From JARRKC01 sp037388505 (GTDB taxonomy: Bacteria; Acidobacteriota; UBA6911; RPQK01; JAPXNP01), in the NCBI GenBank assembly GCA_037388505.1, contig JARRKC010000003.1, positions 97,634 through 161,633 of the forward strand: a stretch of DNA of 64,000 bases, given 5' to 3'. Positions 1 to 8,380 of this stretch are shown piece by piece (the first letter of the stretch is position 1; each line of letters opens with the position of its first letter). The notes beneath the pieces were generated by a model. It did no database searches. It was not told the origin of the DNA and worked only from the letters and a program-made list of their open reading frames with translations. A program made the translations under genes and the position numbers.

Positions 1-36
1 ACCGAATGCCGATCAGTACGATGGAGAAGGCGTGAT

Positions 37-342
37 ATGGCACAGACACTGGCAGAGGAACTGGTCCTGATCCGCCTGTTGTCCGCTCAAATTGACGAGT
101 TCAGACAAAGGATTGCGGATGGCCGCGACCACGGAGAGCTTCCCGGGTCGTTGCCGGAACTGGCTTTCGACGGAGTCCTGTCATGGCTGGCCGGCCATTC
201 CGAGATGGAATGGAGACTGCAAGCCTGGGTCGATGAAACAGAAGTCGGACACCTCAAAGATGCTGGAGTCTGGCCTTGGGGAATGAATCACCGGGTCGAT
301 CGTTCACTGAGATCGACCTCCGTGCTCGGACTGGTTCGCTGA
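37..342 (+). CDS. Small hypothetical protein (101 aa)
   Basis: A short open frame opens with ATG behind a purine-rich GGAGAAGG stretch a few bases upstream, a plausible ribosome binding site. The product is acidic and probably helical in its first half (a leucine/isoleucine-rich segment at residues 5-30), with several tryptophans in the second half. There is no signal peptide or membrane segment. I do not recognise a family. It converges on the AsmA-like gene. The assignment rests only on the ribosome binding site and frame length, so it may be spurious or the end of a locus that begins outside the window. Confidence 0.4.
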   Translation: MAQTLAEELVLIRLLSAQIDEFRQRIADGRDHGELPGSLPELAFDGVLSWLAGHSEMEWRLQAWVDETEVGHLKDAGVWPWGMNHRVDRSLRSTSVLGLVR

Positions 343-400
343 CGACCATCCATGCCGTTGCGGGGAACGAAGGCGCCGGAACGCTGGAGACCGCCTGACA

Positions 401-1966
401 TCAGAGGTCCAAACCGAACGACGGCTCATCGATACTTCCCTCAATCTTGATGGGAACCACAGCTCCCGCACCGTCCTTCTTGAAGAAAGGGTCGACGAGC
501 TTCAGGAAGAAAGACTTGATCCCGCCCGTTGCCTGAGACAGGGTTGCATCCATCCGGAGCTTGCCTCGAAAATCGAGCTTTCCGTCTTGGAGATTGCTGC
601 TTCCGTTCAGCAGAACGGTGGCCCCGGGCACTCTGAATGACAGATCCGTGAAGCGTGCGACCCCCTTCTTCAAAGAGAACTTGGACGTCATATTGGAGGC
701 AATCCTCTTCGGATCGCCCTTCTCTTTGTCCGGGCGACCGCGTGCTCTCCAACTCAGATCCTCCAACTTGCTCTGAGTCTCCTGGCTGGTAAACTCCGCC
801 GATCGAATCGAGAAGTCGCCGTTCAACTCCAGCCGTTTGACCACGTCTTGTGAGCCGGGCGGAAGTACGAACCGGGTGTCGATCGTGACCAGACCTTTGA
901 CGGGGGGTGAGGTCGGTCGTAGAACCAGAAACAGAAGATCCTGAACGGGACAGTCTCGAATACTGACCTGCAGTCGGATCGACTTGCCGCTCTCTCCCTT
1001 CTCCTTTGCGACGCTACCCCGGGCGAGGATATCGGCATCAAGGAAATGTGCCCGCACCGGGTCCAGTTCAGTGTCGCCGTTGGTTCCATCGACAACGGCA
1101 TGGAATTCCGTAGTGAGGTCTACGGGATGACCGCCGACCGCGACCGTGAAGTCCGGCGTCTCGGTCGTACCGCGGACTTCGATCCTGGAGAGTTCTCCCT
1201 GGTACTCCCCTTCCGAGGACAATTGCCCGGCGATACCTCCAAAAACCGAAAGATCAGCGTTCGAGAATGTGTATTTCCCGGAGACGGGGGTCCCACCGGG
1301 ATCGTCTTTGTTCCAAGGTCCAAACTGCCCGCTGGACTCGATCAAACCGGGGGGTTTGGCGTTGATCAACTGGGTGTCAAACACCATGGGTCTTAAGAGA
1401 CCTACCGAGTGCAGACTCAGTTTCTTCATGTCCCACTCGAGGGGGTCCGCATCCGGATTCCTGGGGTAGATTCGCAGCACCGTACCGTCGGCGTCGACCT
1501 TTTTTAGAATGAACTGATATCCGACCTCTCCCGTCTCGCGGTTCTTCGCTTCTTTCCGCCGCGAATTCGAAACTCCTTCAGTCCGGTTCGAGATCTCTAT
1601 GTCCAACCCTTCCAGACGGACATAGCGGACTCGCGGAGGGTCTTGCAGGAGCCCGAGCAATCCGAAATCGGCGGTCAGCCGCTTGGCTGATATCGACAGC
1701 TGACTGGGTCCGTCTGCCGGCTTTCGAACTTTGAAACCCTCGACGACGATTTCAGGAGAGGGATACACGGAGAAGGTAAACTCGCCCACCTCGACCTTGC
1801 CGCCAAACCGATTCTCGATCCGCTGCTCGACGTCGTCTCGGACCTGCCGAACCAGCCAGGGTCGACCGACCGTGAGCATGCCAGCGGCCACAAGCAGGAG
1901 GATGAGGAGCCCACCTGCGATCCACCCCAGAATACGCGGGATTCGATGCGAGGAAGGGCGTCTCAC
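401..1966 (-). CDS. AsmA-like inner-membrane-anchored protein
   Basis: The 521-residue protein has a single N-terminal membrane helix (about residues 12-33) followed by a long periplasmic region rich in alternating beta-strand patterns. The segment just after the helix (VEVGEFTFSVYPSPEIVVEG) and the C-terminal part, where a lipid-groove-like beta region ends in IEGSIDEPSFGLDL, are typical of AsmA-family proteins. These bridge-like envelope proteins affect outer-membrane assembly or phospholipid transport in Gram-negative bacteria. The start is GTG at 1966, chosen because a perfect TATAAT hexamer lies only eight bases upstream, which implies an almost leaderless message. The gene is monocistronic. 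Its precise cargo cannot be read from sequence. Confidence 0.75.
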   Translation of the reverse strand: MRRPSSHRIPRILGWIAGGLLILLLVAAGMLTVGRPWLVRQVRDDVEQRIENRFGGKVEVGEFTFSVYPSPEIVVEGFKVRKPADGPSQLSISAKRLTADFGLLGLLQDPPRVRYVRLEGLDIEISNRTEGVSNSRRKEAKNRETGEVGYQFILKKVDADGTVLRIYPRNPDADPLEWDMKKLSLHSVGLLRPMVFDTQLINAKPPGLIESSGQFGPWNKDDPGGTPVSGKYTFSNADLSVFGGIAGQLSSEGEYQGELSRIEVRGTTETPDFTVAVGGHPVDLTTEFHAVVDGTNGDTELDPVRAHFLDADILARGSVAKEKGESGKSIRLQVSIRDCPVQDLLFLVLRPTSPPVKGLVTIDTRFVLPPGSQDVVKRLELNGDFSIRSAEFTSQETQSKLEDLSWRARGRPDKEKGDPKRIASNMTSKFSLKKGVARFTDLSFRVPGATVLLNGSSNLQDGKLDFRGKLRMDATLSQATGGIKSFFLKLVDPFFKKDGAGAVVPIKIEGSIDEPSFGLDL

Positions 1967-1974
1967 TGAAGGCC

Positions 1975-1980
1975 ATTATA
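1975..1980 (-). promoter_or_regulatory. -10 box of the AsmA-like gene (short leader)
   Basis: On the minus strand a consensus TATAAT ends eight bases before the GTG start at 1966. A normal start site about seven bases downstream would leave a leader of only one or two bases. No good -35 hexamer is visible at 16-18 bp, so this is a moderate call. Confidence 0.45.
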
Positions 1981-2079
1981 GTCTTCTTCGACCGGCCAAA
2001 CGGCGCAGCCCACTCGGCCGCCACGGCAGGATCCTCACGGCCCGGGCCGGCACGGGGCAGACTCGGCTCCAGGCGAGGG

Positions 2080-2694
2080 TCATACCAGGTAACCCGGCGC
2101 CTTTTCACTGAGATAGGCTCTTCCGAAGCGTCTTGACGAGGGGTAGTACTCCGCCCCGAACTGAACCTTCCCCGCGACGTCCTCGCCTGCGACGTCGGCG
2201 ATAAAGGCGAGAATCAGATCGATTCCCGCCGACACGCCTGCCGCCGTCCAGACGTTGCCGTCTTTGACAAAACGCTCTTCGAGTACCCTGACGTTCTCGA
2301 GGGATCGAAGGCGATCGAGAGAACGCCAATGCGTCGTTGCTGCACGTCCGGCCAGGAGCCCCGCCCGGTGAAGGAGGAAGGCCCCTGTGCATACGGAGAG
2401 AATGGATCTGCAATGGCGCGCCTGGTTGGCAACGAACCCGATGGCGGCCTCGTTGTCGACTTCCCTCCGCGTCCCTTCACCTCCCGGGATCAGCAGATAG
2501 TCCAGAGGGGGACACTGTTCGAAATCGACATGCGGATTGAGGGACAGACCGTTCGTGCAGACAACGGGCTCCAGATGTTCGGCCACGATCACGGCTTCCG
2601 GACCGCCCAGGCGGCGCCACATTCCGGCCATTTCCCAGGGTCCGATCAGATCAAGTTCTTCCAATCCGTGGAAAGCTAGAAAACCGAAGGTCAT
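2080..2694 (-). CDS. DJ-1/PfpI family protein (isonitrile hydratase-like)
   Basis: The 204-residue cytoplasmic protein carries the class I glutamine amidotransferase-like fold of the DJ-1/PfpI superfamily. Visible landmarks are the N-terminal acidic loop (EELDLIGPWE, residues 12-21), the nucleophile elbow SVCTGAFLL with Cys102, and the following ATTHW motif. The arrangement matches the isonitrile hydratase/ThiJ branch rather than the protease PfpI or the AraC-fused activators, because there is no DNA-binding domain. The substrate is unknown; members include isonitrile hydratases, glyoxalases and chaperone-like redox sensors. It is divergent from the AhpD/CMD operon at 2964, so a shared control region in response to oxidative or carbonyl stress is possible but only inferred. 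Confidence 0.75.
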   Translation of the reverse strand: MTFGFLAFHGLEELDLIGPWEMAGMWRRLGGPEAVIVAEHLEPVVCTNGLSLNPHVDFEQCPPLDYLLIPGGEGTRREVDNEAAIGFVANQARHCRSILSVCTGAFLLHRAGLLAGRAATTHWRSLDRLRSLENVRVLEERFVKDGNVWTAAGVSAGIDLILAFIADVAGEDVAGKVQFGAEYYPSSRRFGRAYLSEKAPGYLV

Positions 2695-2963
2695 TGAGGC
2701 CTCCTTCCTCCTCTCAGGGCTTCACCAAACACGGCCTGATTCCGATCGACGCGGTCGTCTCCGAATGTAGCGCAACGCTGGCGAGAAGCATAGAGCGACC
2801 GGTCATAGTGGGCCCTCGTCCACGGATCCCTGGAGACCCCCAACGTCTTTCTGGTAAAATCAATCTCAAATGGATTCGACCGGGGACATCGAACCGTTCT
2901 CGAACCGGATCATCTGCGAAGTCGGTGAGTTCCTACCATTTTAAGAAGGGGGGCCTTCACGTC

Positions 2964-3347
2964 GTGAAGAGCAGCGCGGCAAGCCGTGCGCCATTGACGA
3001 TTGCTTCGGCCAAGCTGCCGGAGAAAGTGCGTAGGCTGCTCGAGGCGGCTATCTGGGACCCGGCGACGACCAGCCCGAAACTGAGGGAAGTTCTTTTCTT
3101 GCGGGCGGCCGGACTCTCACTCGAAGTCGACGTCCGTGAGCCCCCGGAACAGCTCAGGAAGTACTCGGACAAGGTGGCACTCTGGGCCTATAAAGTACTC
3201 GACGACGAGGTCGAAGACCTCCGAATGGCCGGGTACTCCGACGATCAGATTTTCGAGATGACCATATGCTCGGCATTGGGAGCGGGTGCGGCGCGCTTCG
3301 AGTCCGGTCTTAGAGCACTGGAAGAGGCATTGAAGAGTGAGGATTGA
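2964..3347 (+). CDS. Carboxymuconolactone decarboxylase/AhpD-fold protein lacking the CxxC pair
   Basis: I place the start at GTG 2964 because AAGAAGGGGGG lies about ten bases upstream and the family-like sequence begins just after it. The 127-residue product is all-helical and has the alkylhydroperoxidase/CMD flavour, with segments LREVLFLRAA, SDKVALWAYKVLDDEVEDLR and AGYSDDQIFEMTICSALGAG. It has only one cysteine, placed in a different helix, so it lacks the usual CxxC redox pair. It overlaps the next gene by eleven bases, which implies translational coupling. A role as a non-redox partner or accessory subunit of the downstream AhpD-like selenoprotein is inference from this coupling; the family assignment itself is moderately secure. 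Confidence 0.65.
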   Translation: MKSSAASRAPLTIASAKLPEKVRRLLEAAIWDPATTSPKLREVLFLRAAGLSLEVDVREPPEQLRKYSDKVALWAYKVLDDEVEDLRMAGYSDDQIFEMTICSALGAGAARFESGLRALEEALKSED

Positions 3348-3930
3348 AATTATCGGCCGGCTGAGTTGGGTCCAACGCATCTGTCTGGCTTTCTGGAAAG
3401 CGATCGTCGGCGACGTGGCGGGCCCGATGCTCGTCGTTTCTTACCGCAAGGACTACTTCGGAAATTACTGGGCGGCCTGCATGCAGGAGGGAATGCGCAC
3501 GCTGCACCAATGGACAAAGGGCGAGATCGAGCTCTTCGCCGCGTTTACCTCCAAGGTCAACTCCTGCACCTACTGAACATCCGCCCACGCCGCAGTTGCG
3601 GTGCGAGGGATGGATCCGAAACTGGTCAGGGCGATACTGACGGACTGGCGAACGGCCCCGGTTTCGGACCGGTTGCGGGCTGCGCTCCGTTTCCTCGAAA
3701 AGACGACTCTTCGACCGGCTGAGATCGCTGCCGAGGATGCCCGGGAACTGCTGGCGGCGGGAGTATCGGCCGAGGGAGCCCGGGAGCTCCTGTATGTTTG
3801 CTTCCTCTTCAACGTCCTCGACCGACTTGCCGACGCACTCGATTTCGATCTTCCGACCGAGAAGGGTAACGCCCGAATCGGCCTCTTGGCCTACCGTCTC
3901 GGCTACGGAATTGCCAAGCTGCCGGGTTAA
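3337..3930 (+). CDS. AhpD-like peroxidase-family selenoprotein (in-frame UGA, CxxU)
   Basis: Two short open frames in the same reading frame are separated only by TGA at 3574-3576. Read through, they give one 197-residue AhpD-like protein. The upstream half ends in AAFTSKVNSCTY and the downstream half begins TSAHAAVAVRGMDP. With UGA read as selenocysteine the junction becomes C77-T-Y-U80-T-S-A-H84, exactly the CxxCxxxH active-site signature of AhpD with the second cysteine replaced by Sec. A stable hairpin with a four-base AGUU loop starts just after the UGA (see next entry). AhpD proteins use this redox pair in hydroperoxide reduction and electron transfer, and AhpD-like CxxU selenoproteins are a known type. 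The start is GTG at 3337, overlapping the upstream gene. The alternatives are a nonsense mutation or a sequencing error at one Cys codon; intact homology on both sides and the hairpin argue against both. Confidence 0.82.
3578..3612 (+). promoter_or_regulatory. Putative bacterial SECIS hairpin
   Basis: CATCC (3578-3582) pairs with GGATG (3608-3612), and the inner arm ending CACGCCGC pairs with GCGGTGCG. This gives about thirteen base pairs with one bulge and two mismatches, closed by the loop AGTT at 3594-3597. The loop begins 17 bases after the UGA and has G in its second position. Both features fit published rules for bacterial SECIS elements (loop 16-37 nt from UGA, G among the first two loop bases). 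It lies entirely inside the coding frame, as bacterial SECIS elements do. Confidence 0.7.
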
Positions 3931-3968
3931 CTCGGGTTTTTCCCCGGGAAACGGAACTCATCTTCAGC

Positions 3969-4002
3969 TTGACACACTAAGAGTCTAGTACTAATCTATT
4001 AG
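3969..4002 (+). promoter_or_regulatory. Promoter and likely BlaI operator
   Basis: TTGACA (3969-3974) is followed at exactly 17 bp by TAATCT (3992-3997). An inverted repeat CTAAT-CT-ATTAG (3991-4002) covers the -10 box. BlaI/MecI repressors bind dyads over their own promoters, so autoregulation is expected. The ATG at 4008 is only ten bases from the -10 box, implying a leader of about three or four bases. Confidence 0.65.
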
Positions 4003-4007
4003 AATAG

Positions 4008-4388
4008 ATGAATGACGCGACGGGGCGCTTGACGGAAGGTGAACTCGAAATCATGCAGGTCATTTGGGGGTTGAAGGCCTGCACGGTGCGGGAGGTGTAC
4101 GAAACCCTGCGAGAACGGAGACAGGTGGCCTATACCACCGTCATGACGATGATGAAGATCCTCGAGGAAAAGGGCCATCTGACCCGCGAACGGCAGAATC
4201 GGGCCTATCTGTATCGGCCCTCGCAGCCGAAGAGCCGTGTCATCTCCAGGCTGGTCAATGATTTCGTCGCCAGTGTCTTCGAGGGTTCGGCGAAGCCGCT
4301 GGTGCTCAATCTCGTTCGTGAAAAGAAGCTCTCGGACGAGGATCTCGAGGAGATTTCCCGTATCATCAGAGAGCAGGGACAGGAATGA
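4008..4388 (+). CDS. BlaI/MecI/CopY-family transcriptional repressor
   Basis: The 126-residue protein is a winged-helix repressor of the BlaI family. The N-terminal segment LTEGELEIMQVIW, the recognition region VAYTTVMTMMKILEEKGHLTR and the wing with YLYRPSQ are diagnostic. The C-terminal helices (about residues 80-126) form the dimerisation part. It is followed, with a four-base ATGA overlap, by an M56 membrane peptidase, the classic partner that inactivates such repressors. The dyad over its own -10 box fits autoregulation. In Acidobacteriota-like genomes such pairs are frequent and often not tied to beta-lactamases; here the following genes are a LysE-type exporter and a signalling protein, so the inducing signal is unknown. 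Confidence 0.88.
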   Translation: MNDATGRLTEGELEIMQVIWGLKACTVREVYETLRERRQVAYTTVMTMMKILEEKGHLTRERQNRAYLYRPSQPKSRVISRLVNDFVASVFEGSAKPLVLNLVREKKLSDEDLEEISRIIREQGQE

Positions 4389-5740
4389 GCCTCAGCGGAA
4401 TCGCCGGCGATCTTGTGACCTACTTCCTCCAGCTCGCCCTGGTTCTTGGGATCGCACTTCCCCTCCCAAGATTGTTCGGGCTGAGAAACCCGAGGCTGAA
4501 GCTTGCATTCTTCCAGCTGCTTCTGGCCATAGCTTTACTCCTTCCGATGGCAGGTTTGGTACCCGTCGCTCATCCACGGATTGGAGTGGTACCCGAACTT
4601 CAAATTGGATCGATCATCGTGGACTCAACGACGAGTCCCTCGAATTCATTGCTTGTCGCTATCCTTGTCTGGATCGTCGCGACAGTCGCTTTGATTCGGC
4701 TGTCGAAGCTTTTTGGTGGTTTGGTCGGGCTGAGACTCCTGTATCGGAATTCCGAGCCTCTCCTCTTCCAGCCGCACCTGGTTCAGCACTTCCAGAACGG
4801 GTTCTCTCGCTCCGTGACGATCCGTCTGACGGATCGTCTGAAATCCCCGGCCTCGTTCGGCTGGTGGAAACCCGTCATTTTGCTCCCCAGGGAGTTCATG
4901 CAGCTGGATCAGGAACACCAGGAAGCCATTGTCTGTCATGAGATGCTCCATCTCAGGAGAAATGATTGGCCCGTCGCCCTGTTCGAACAGGCCGTCCGGT
5001 CGATTCTATGGTTCCACCCCCTCGTACCGGCATTGCTGAATCGAATCCATCTCGCTCGGGAGCAGGTCGTGGATCGTGAAGTCATCCGACTCACGGGACG
5101 CCGTCGAGCCTATCTGGAAACGTTGCGGCATGCAGCAGAGACCTTCCGTCAGGCCTCCGTCGCACCCACAATCCCATTCGCGCGAGCGAGCCACTTGAGA
5201 GATCGAGTGGCGATGCTCACCCAGGAGGTCTGTATGAGTACATCGCGTCAGTTGGTCACGTATCTGGTCCTGAGTCTGAGCACGGTGTCCCTCTCGGTTG
5301 CGACGCTTGTTGCCTTCCCGACCGCGTCGCTTCGGTCGTCGGTGGTACCGTCCGGCCCGTCGGAACTGCTGTCGGTGGCGGCAGGCGGGAGCCCGGTCAG
5401 TGCATCGTCGTCAAAGGAGGCGCAAAAGCAGAAAGAAGAGAAGAAAGGCGGCATCCTACTTGCAGAAGACATGGAGACTCCGCCGCGTCTGATCAAGAAA
5501 GTCGCTCCCGTCTACCCCGAGGAGGCCAAGGAGAAAGGGATCAGCGGTCAGGTGGTCACCCTGGTCACAGTCAACAAAGAGGGCAAGGTGATCGACGCGA
5601 ACGTTCAGGAATCGCCCGACGAACTGCTCAGTCACGCCGCGGTAGAGGCAATTCGGCAATGGGAATGGGAACCGGTCATCAAAGACGGACAACCTGTTCC
5701 CTTCAAGGTTTCGGTCACCGTGAATTTCGCGCTCAAGTGA
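4385..5740 (+). CDS. M56 (BlaR1/MecR1-type) membrane metallopeptidase with TonB C-terminal domain
   Basis: The 451-residue protein has N-terminal membrane helices (about 10-30, 40-60 and 88-110), then the zinc motif HEMLH at 185-189 with E226 (REQVVD) as the likely third ligand, then another helix near 280-300. A charged lysine/glutamate-rich linker (about 342-356) leads to a periplasmic TonB C-terminal domain (about 365-451: PPRLIKKVAPVYPEEAKEKG and onwards). The penicillin-binding sensor domain of true BlaR1 is absent and replaced by the TonB-type domain. It presumably senses an envelope signal and cleaves the co-transcribed BlaI repressor; this is inferred from the gene pair. Confidence 0.85.
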   Translation: MSLSGIAGDLVTYFLQLALVLGIALPLPRLFGLRNPRLKLAFFQLLLAIALLLPMAGLVPVAHPRIGVVPELQIGSIIVDSTTSPSNSLLVAILVWIVATVALIRLSKLFGGLVGLRLLYRNSEPLLFQPHLVQHFQNGFSRSVTIRLTDRLKSPASFGWWKPVILLPREFMQLDQEHQEAIVCHEMLHLRRNDWPVALFEQAVRSILWFHPLVPALLNRIHLAREQVVDREVIRLTGRRRAYLETLRHAAETFRQASVAPTIPFARASHLRDRVAMLTQEVCMSTSRQLVTYLVLSLSTVSLSVATLVAFPTASLRSSVVPSGPSELLSVAAGGSPVSASSSKEAQKQKEEKKGGILLAEDMETPPRLIKKVAPVYPEEAKEKGISGQVVTLVTVNKEGKVIDANVQESPDELLSHAAVEAIRQWEWEPVIKDGQPVPFKVSVTVNFALK

Positions 5741-5802
5741 CGGAGATTCCTTCCCCATCGCCTCAAAGCGTACACTAACGGTAACTCTTTGAGGATGATG
5801 GG

Positions 5803-6468
5803 ATGGCGGGATTGATCATGGGAGCAGTTCTGGGGTTCGTCTCGGGAATTGCTCCCGGCCCGTTCACGACCCTCGTCGCCGTGACGTCTCTGGAGGATGG
5901 CTTGGCGGCGGCATTCAGACTGGCCTTTATCCCTCTGATCACCGACGGGCCGGCACTGGTGGTAGCGGTCGTATTCCTCACGCAGGTTCCACGAGGTGCA
6001 CTCCAGTGGGTCGGCTTCATCGGCGGCATGCTGATCATATACCTCGGTTATCGCATCATTCGAAAGGCCGGCGAACCTGGGTCGCTGTCCCGCAAGAGCC
6101 CCGCTCTGTCCACCCACTTCTGGGGAATAGCGTTTGCTCTGATCCTTTCCCCATCTCCCTGGATCTTCTGGATGCTGCTGGGAGGGCCATTGCTTCTTCA
6201 CCAGTGGCAGCAGGGAATCGTCTCCGCCGGCATGTTTCTGGTCGGCTTCTTTTCCTTTCTGATCGGCAGCCAGATGTTGATCGCCTGGGGCGCCTCTTCG
6301 GGCCGTGGGCTCAACGTCAACGTACAGCACAGGCTGGTTAGGATAGGAGGCATCGCGCTCATCATTGCCGGAGCCGTCCTGAGTTGGACTTCTTATCGGG
6401 GGGATTTTGCGAGCCTGATCAGCCCACAGAGAACCGTGCAGCAGGCCATAGAATCCGAGATCGGATAG
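5803..6468 (+). CDS. LysE/RhtB-family exporter
   Basis: The 221-residue protein is almost entirely hydrophobic, with about six membrane helices. Its N-terminus MAGLIMGAVLGFVSGIAPGP is the family hallmark: the first helix ends in a conserved PGP-type turn. LysE/RhtB proteins export amino acids and other small solutes across the cytoplasmic membrane. The gene stands about 60 bp after the M56 peptidase and could be read from the same transcript, although an upstream TACACT-like hexamer leaves room for its own promoter. The substrate cannot be deduced. Confidence 0.8.
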   Translation: MAGLIMGAVLGFVSGIAPGPFTTLVAVTSLEDGLAAAFRLAFIPLITDGPALVVAVVFLTQVPRGALQWVGFIGGMLIIYLGYRIIRKAGEPGSLSRKSPALSTHFWGIAFALILSPSPWIFWMLLGGPLLLHQWQQGIVSAGMFLVGFFSFLIGSQMLIAWGASSGRGLNVNVQHRLVRIGGIALIIAGAVLSWTSYRGDFASLISPQRTVQQAIESEIG

Positions 6469-6616
6469 GCAGGTCGGCGCCGACTGCGATGGACCGTACC
6501 TGGTGTCCTCTCAATCTTCTTCAGATTGCCTCTCAGCTTTTCTCCGTCGATGCCGATATGCAGAGTGTGGGTTGTCGCCCGGGTTCGCGCGTTGTCTGCA
6601 GGAGAAACGGAAAACA

Positions 6617-8152
6617 ATGCGACCAGACATCAAGAACCGACTGAGGAAGTGCCAAACGCTCCCGTCGCCTCCCGGAATCGTGGTGTCTCTCCTCAAGCTC
6701 GCCGACGACCCGGAGGTCACGGCGCAGCAACTGGCTGCATTGATCGAAAATGACCCAGCCCTGACCACTCGCGTTCTGAGCATCGTCAACTCCCCGGTCT
6801 TCGGCCTCCGCCGAGAAGTGACCTCGCTGCAACAGGCCGTCGCGTTCCTGGGAATCAGCGGCGTACGAACGGTTTCCCTCGGGTTTTCACTGGCGAAGGG
6901 ATTGCTTCGTTCCGCCTGGAGGGACATTCGGGCCGAGAGGTCCTGGAAGCGAGCCGTCACGGCGGCGGCTGTTGCTCGGGATCTCGCCGTCCTTCTTCAC
7001 CTGGTTCAGAAAGAGGAGGCCTTCCTGGGAGCTCTCCTTCAGGACATCGGAATTCTTGCGCTCCGTGAGGTTCTCAAAGACGAATATGAAGCGATCCTCT
7101 CCGCAACCGGTACGGAGCATTCGGCACTCGTTGCGGCGGAACAGGAGCAGATTGGCTGTGATCACGCCGAGGTGGGGGCATGGCTGCTCGGCCATTGGGG
7201 TCTGCCCGACCTGTTTCAAAGACTGGTGCGGCGCAGCCACGACTCTTCGATCGACCTCACGGAACCTGAAGGCTGTCCGTTGACCCACTGCGTGGCACTC
7301 TCCGGGTCGCTGGCCGACATCTGGCTGATGCCCACGAAGCCGAAGAACGGGGCTTTAGCCGTGGCTGAAGCGTGCAAGATCCTGGCCGTCGATCAAGAGG
7401 AGCTGGAAGCTGCCCTGAGCAAGACCGCACGTGCTCTGCCGGAGTTGATGCGCCTGTTCGAGGTCGATCTGGGGGCAGAAGATTTCGAAGGGATGCTTGA
7501 TCGAGCTCGGCGGGCGGCGTGCTCCCTCAGTCTTCAGAGCATGGTCGCGGTCCGTGAAAAGGAGGCAGCCGTTGTCAGCTTGTCCGCCGAGGTCCTGCGC
7601 CTGCGTAGGGACTCGGAGCGCGACCCTTTGACCAGCGCCTACAACCGCCTTTTCATGGAAGAAGTCCTCGAAGACAACTTCCGCCAAGTCCTGCAGAGTG
7701 AGCTGGCTCTGAGTCTCTGTTTCTGCGATCTCGATTGCTTCAAGCTTGCCAACGACCGCCTCGGTCACCTGGCAGGGGACGGGATCCTGAAGCAAACGGC
7801 CGACATCATCTCCGGCCAACTGAGAAAGGGTGACTTCGTTTCCCGTTACGGCGGCGACGAGTTCGTGGTCCTTTTACTCGGCTGCCGCGACTCACAGACC
7901 GCCGCCGTTTGTGAACGAATCCGAAACGCCATCAGCACCGAACTCACCCGCTCCCTAGCGTACGCCGATCTCCCGATGACGGTCTCGATTGGATATGCCG
8001 TGCAGGATGGCCCGGACCCCTTCCGCAGCGCCCGGGAGCTGATTCACGCCGCCGACCAGGCTCTTCTCGAGGCCAAGAGACAGGGAAGGAACTGCGTTAT
8101 CGCCTACTCCTCCGGCGAGGAAACCCAGTGGGGCGCAGGAGGATGCGCGTAG
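6617..8152 (+). CDS. HDOD-domain diguanylate cyclase (HDOD-GGDEF)
   Basis: I take ATG 6617 as start because GGAG lies 12 bases upstream and the HDOD homology begins at once. Residues about 1-210 form an HDOD domain (CQTLPSPPGIVVSLLKLADD, AALIENDPALTTRVLSIVNS, AVAFLGISGVRTVSL). After a helical linker, a GGDEF domain covers about 345-500. The active site reads YGGDEF near 411-416, and an RxxD inhibitory site (RKGD) stands exactly five residues before it. The protein should therefore make cyclic di-GMP with product inhibition. The HDOD part probably senses or scaffolds an unknown signal. There is no membrane segment, so it acts in the cytoplasm. Confidence 0.88.
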   Translation: MRPDIKNRLRKCQTLPSPPGIVVSLLKLADDPEVTAQQLAALIENDPALTTRVLSIVNSPVFGLRREVTSLQQAVAFLGISGVRTVSLGFSLAKGLLRSAWRDIRAERSWKRAVTAAAVARDLAVLLHLVQKEEAFLGALLQDIGILALREVLKDEYEAILSATGTEHSALVAAEQEQIGCDHAEVGAWLLGHWGLPDLFQRLVRRSHDSSIDLTEPEGCPLTHCVALSGSLADIWLMPTKPKNGALAVAEACKILAVDQEELEAALSKTARALPELMRLFEVDLGAEDFEGMLDRARRAACSLSLQSMVAVREKEAAVVSLSAEVLRLRRDSERDPLTSAYNRLFMEEVLEDNFRQVLQSELALSLCFCDLDCFKLANDRLGHLAGDGILKQTADIISGQLRKGDFVSRYGGDEFVVLLLGCRDSQTAAVCERIRNAISTELTRSLAYADLPMTVSIGYAVQDGPDPFRSARELIHAADQALLEAKRQGRNCVIAYSSGEETQWGAGGCA

Positions 8153-8380
8153 GCCATCCCGGCGCAGGTCCGGCTGGACCATGATCTCAGGCACCTCCAC
8201 CTCTCCGCGACGAAATGCGGATGATCAGCACTCCGTTTTAGGTCTGGCGCAGATCCTGCTGCGAGAGCACGAGCCGGCCTGCTTGACTTCTCGATGACCC
8301 TCTGCCACTTTGTTGTGCGGTCTTCTATGGCACTCTTTTCACGCCATTTCAGTAGGAATCCGGACGCCTGGGGAAAGCAC

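Noticed and set aside
3574..3600. Frameshift rather than a UGA codon between the two AhpD halves
   Set aside because: Both halves are in the same frame and only one codon separates the CTY and TSAH parts, so no frame change is needed.
4385..5740. True BlaR1 beta-lactam sensor
   Set aside because: The C-terminal penicillin-binding domain with its SxxK motif is missing; a TonB domain is there instead.
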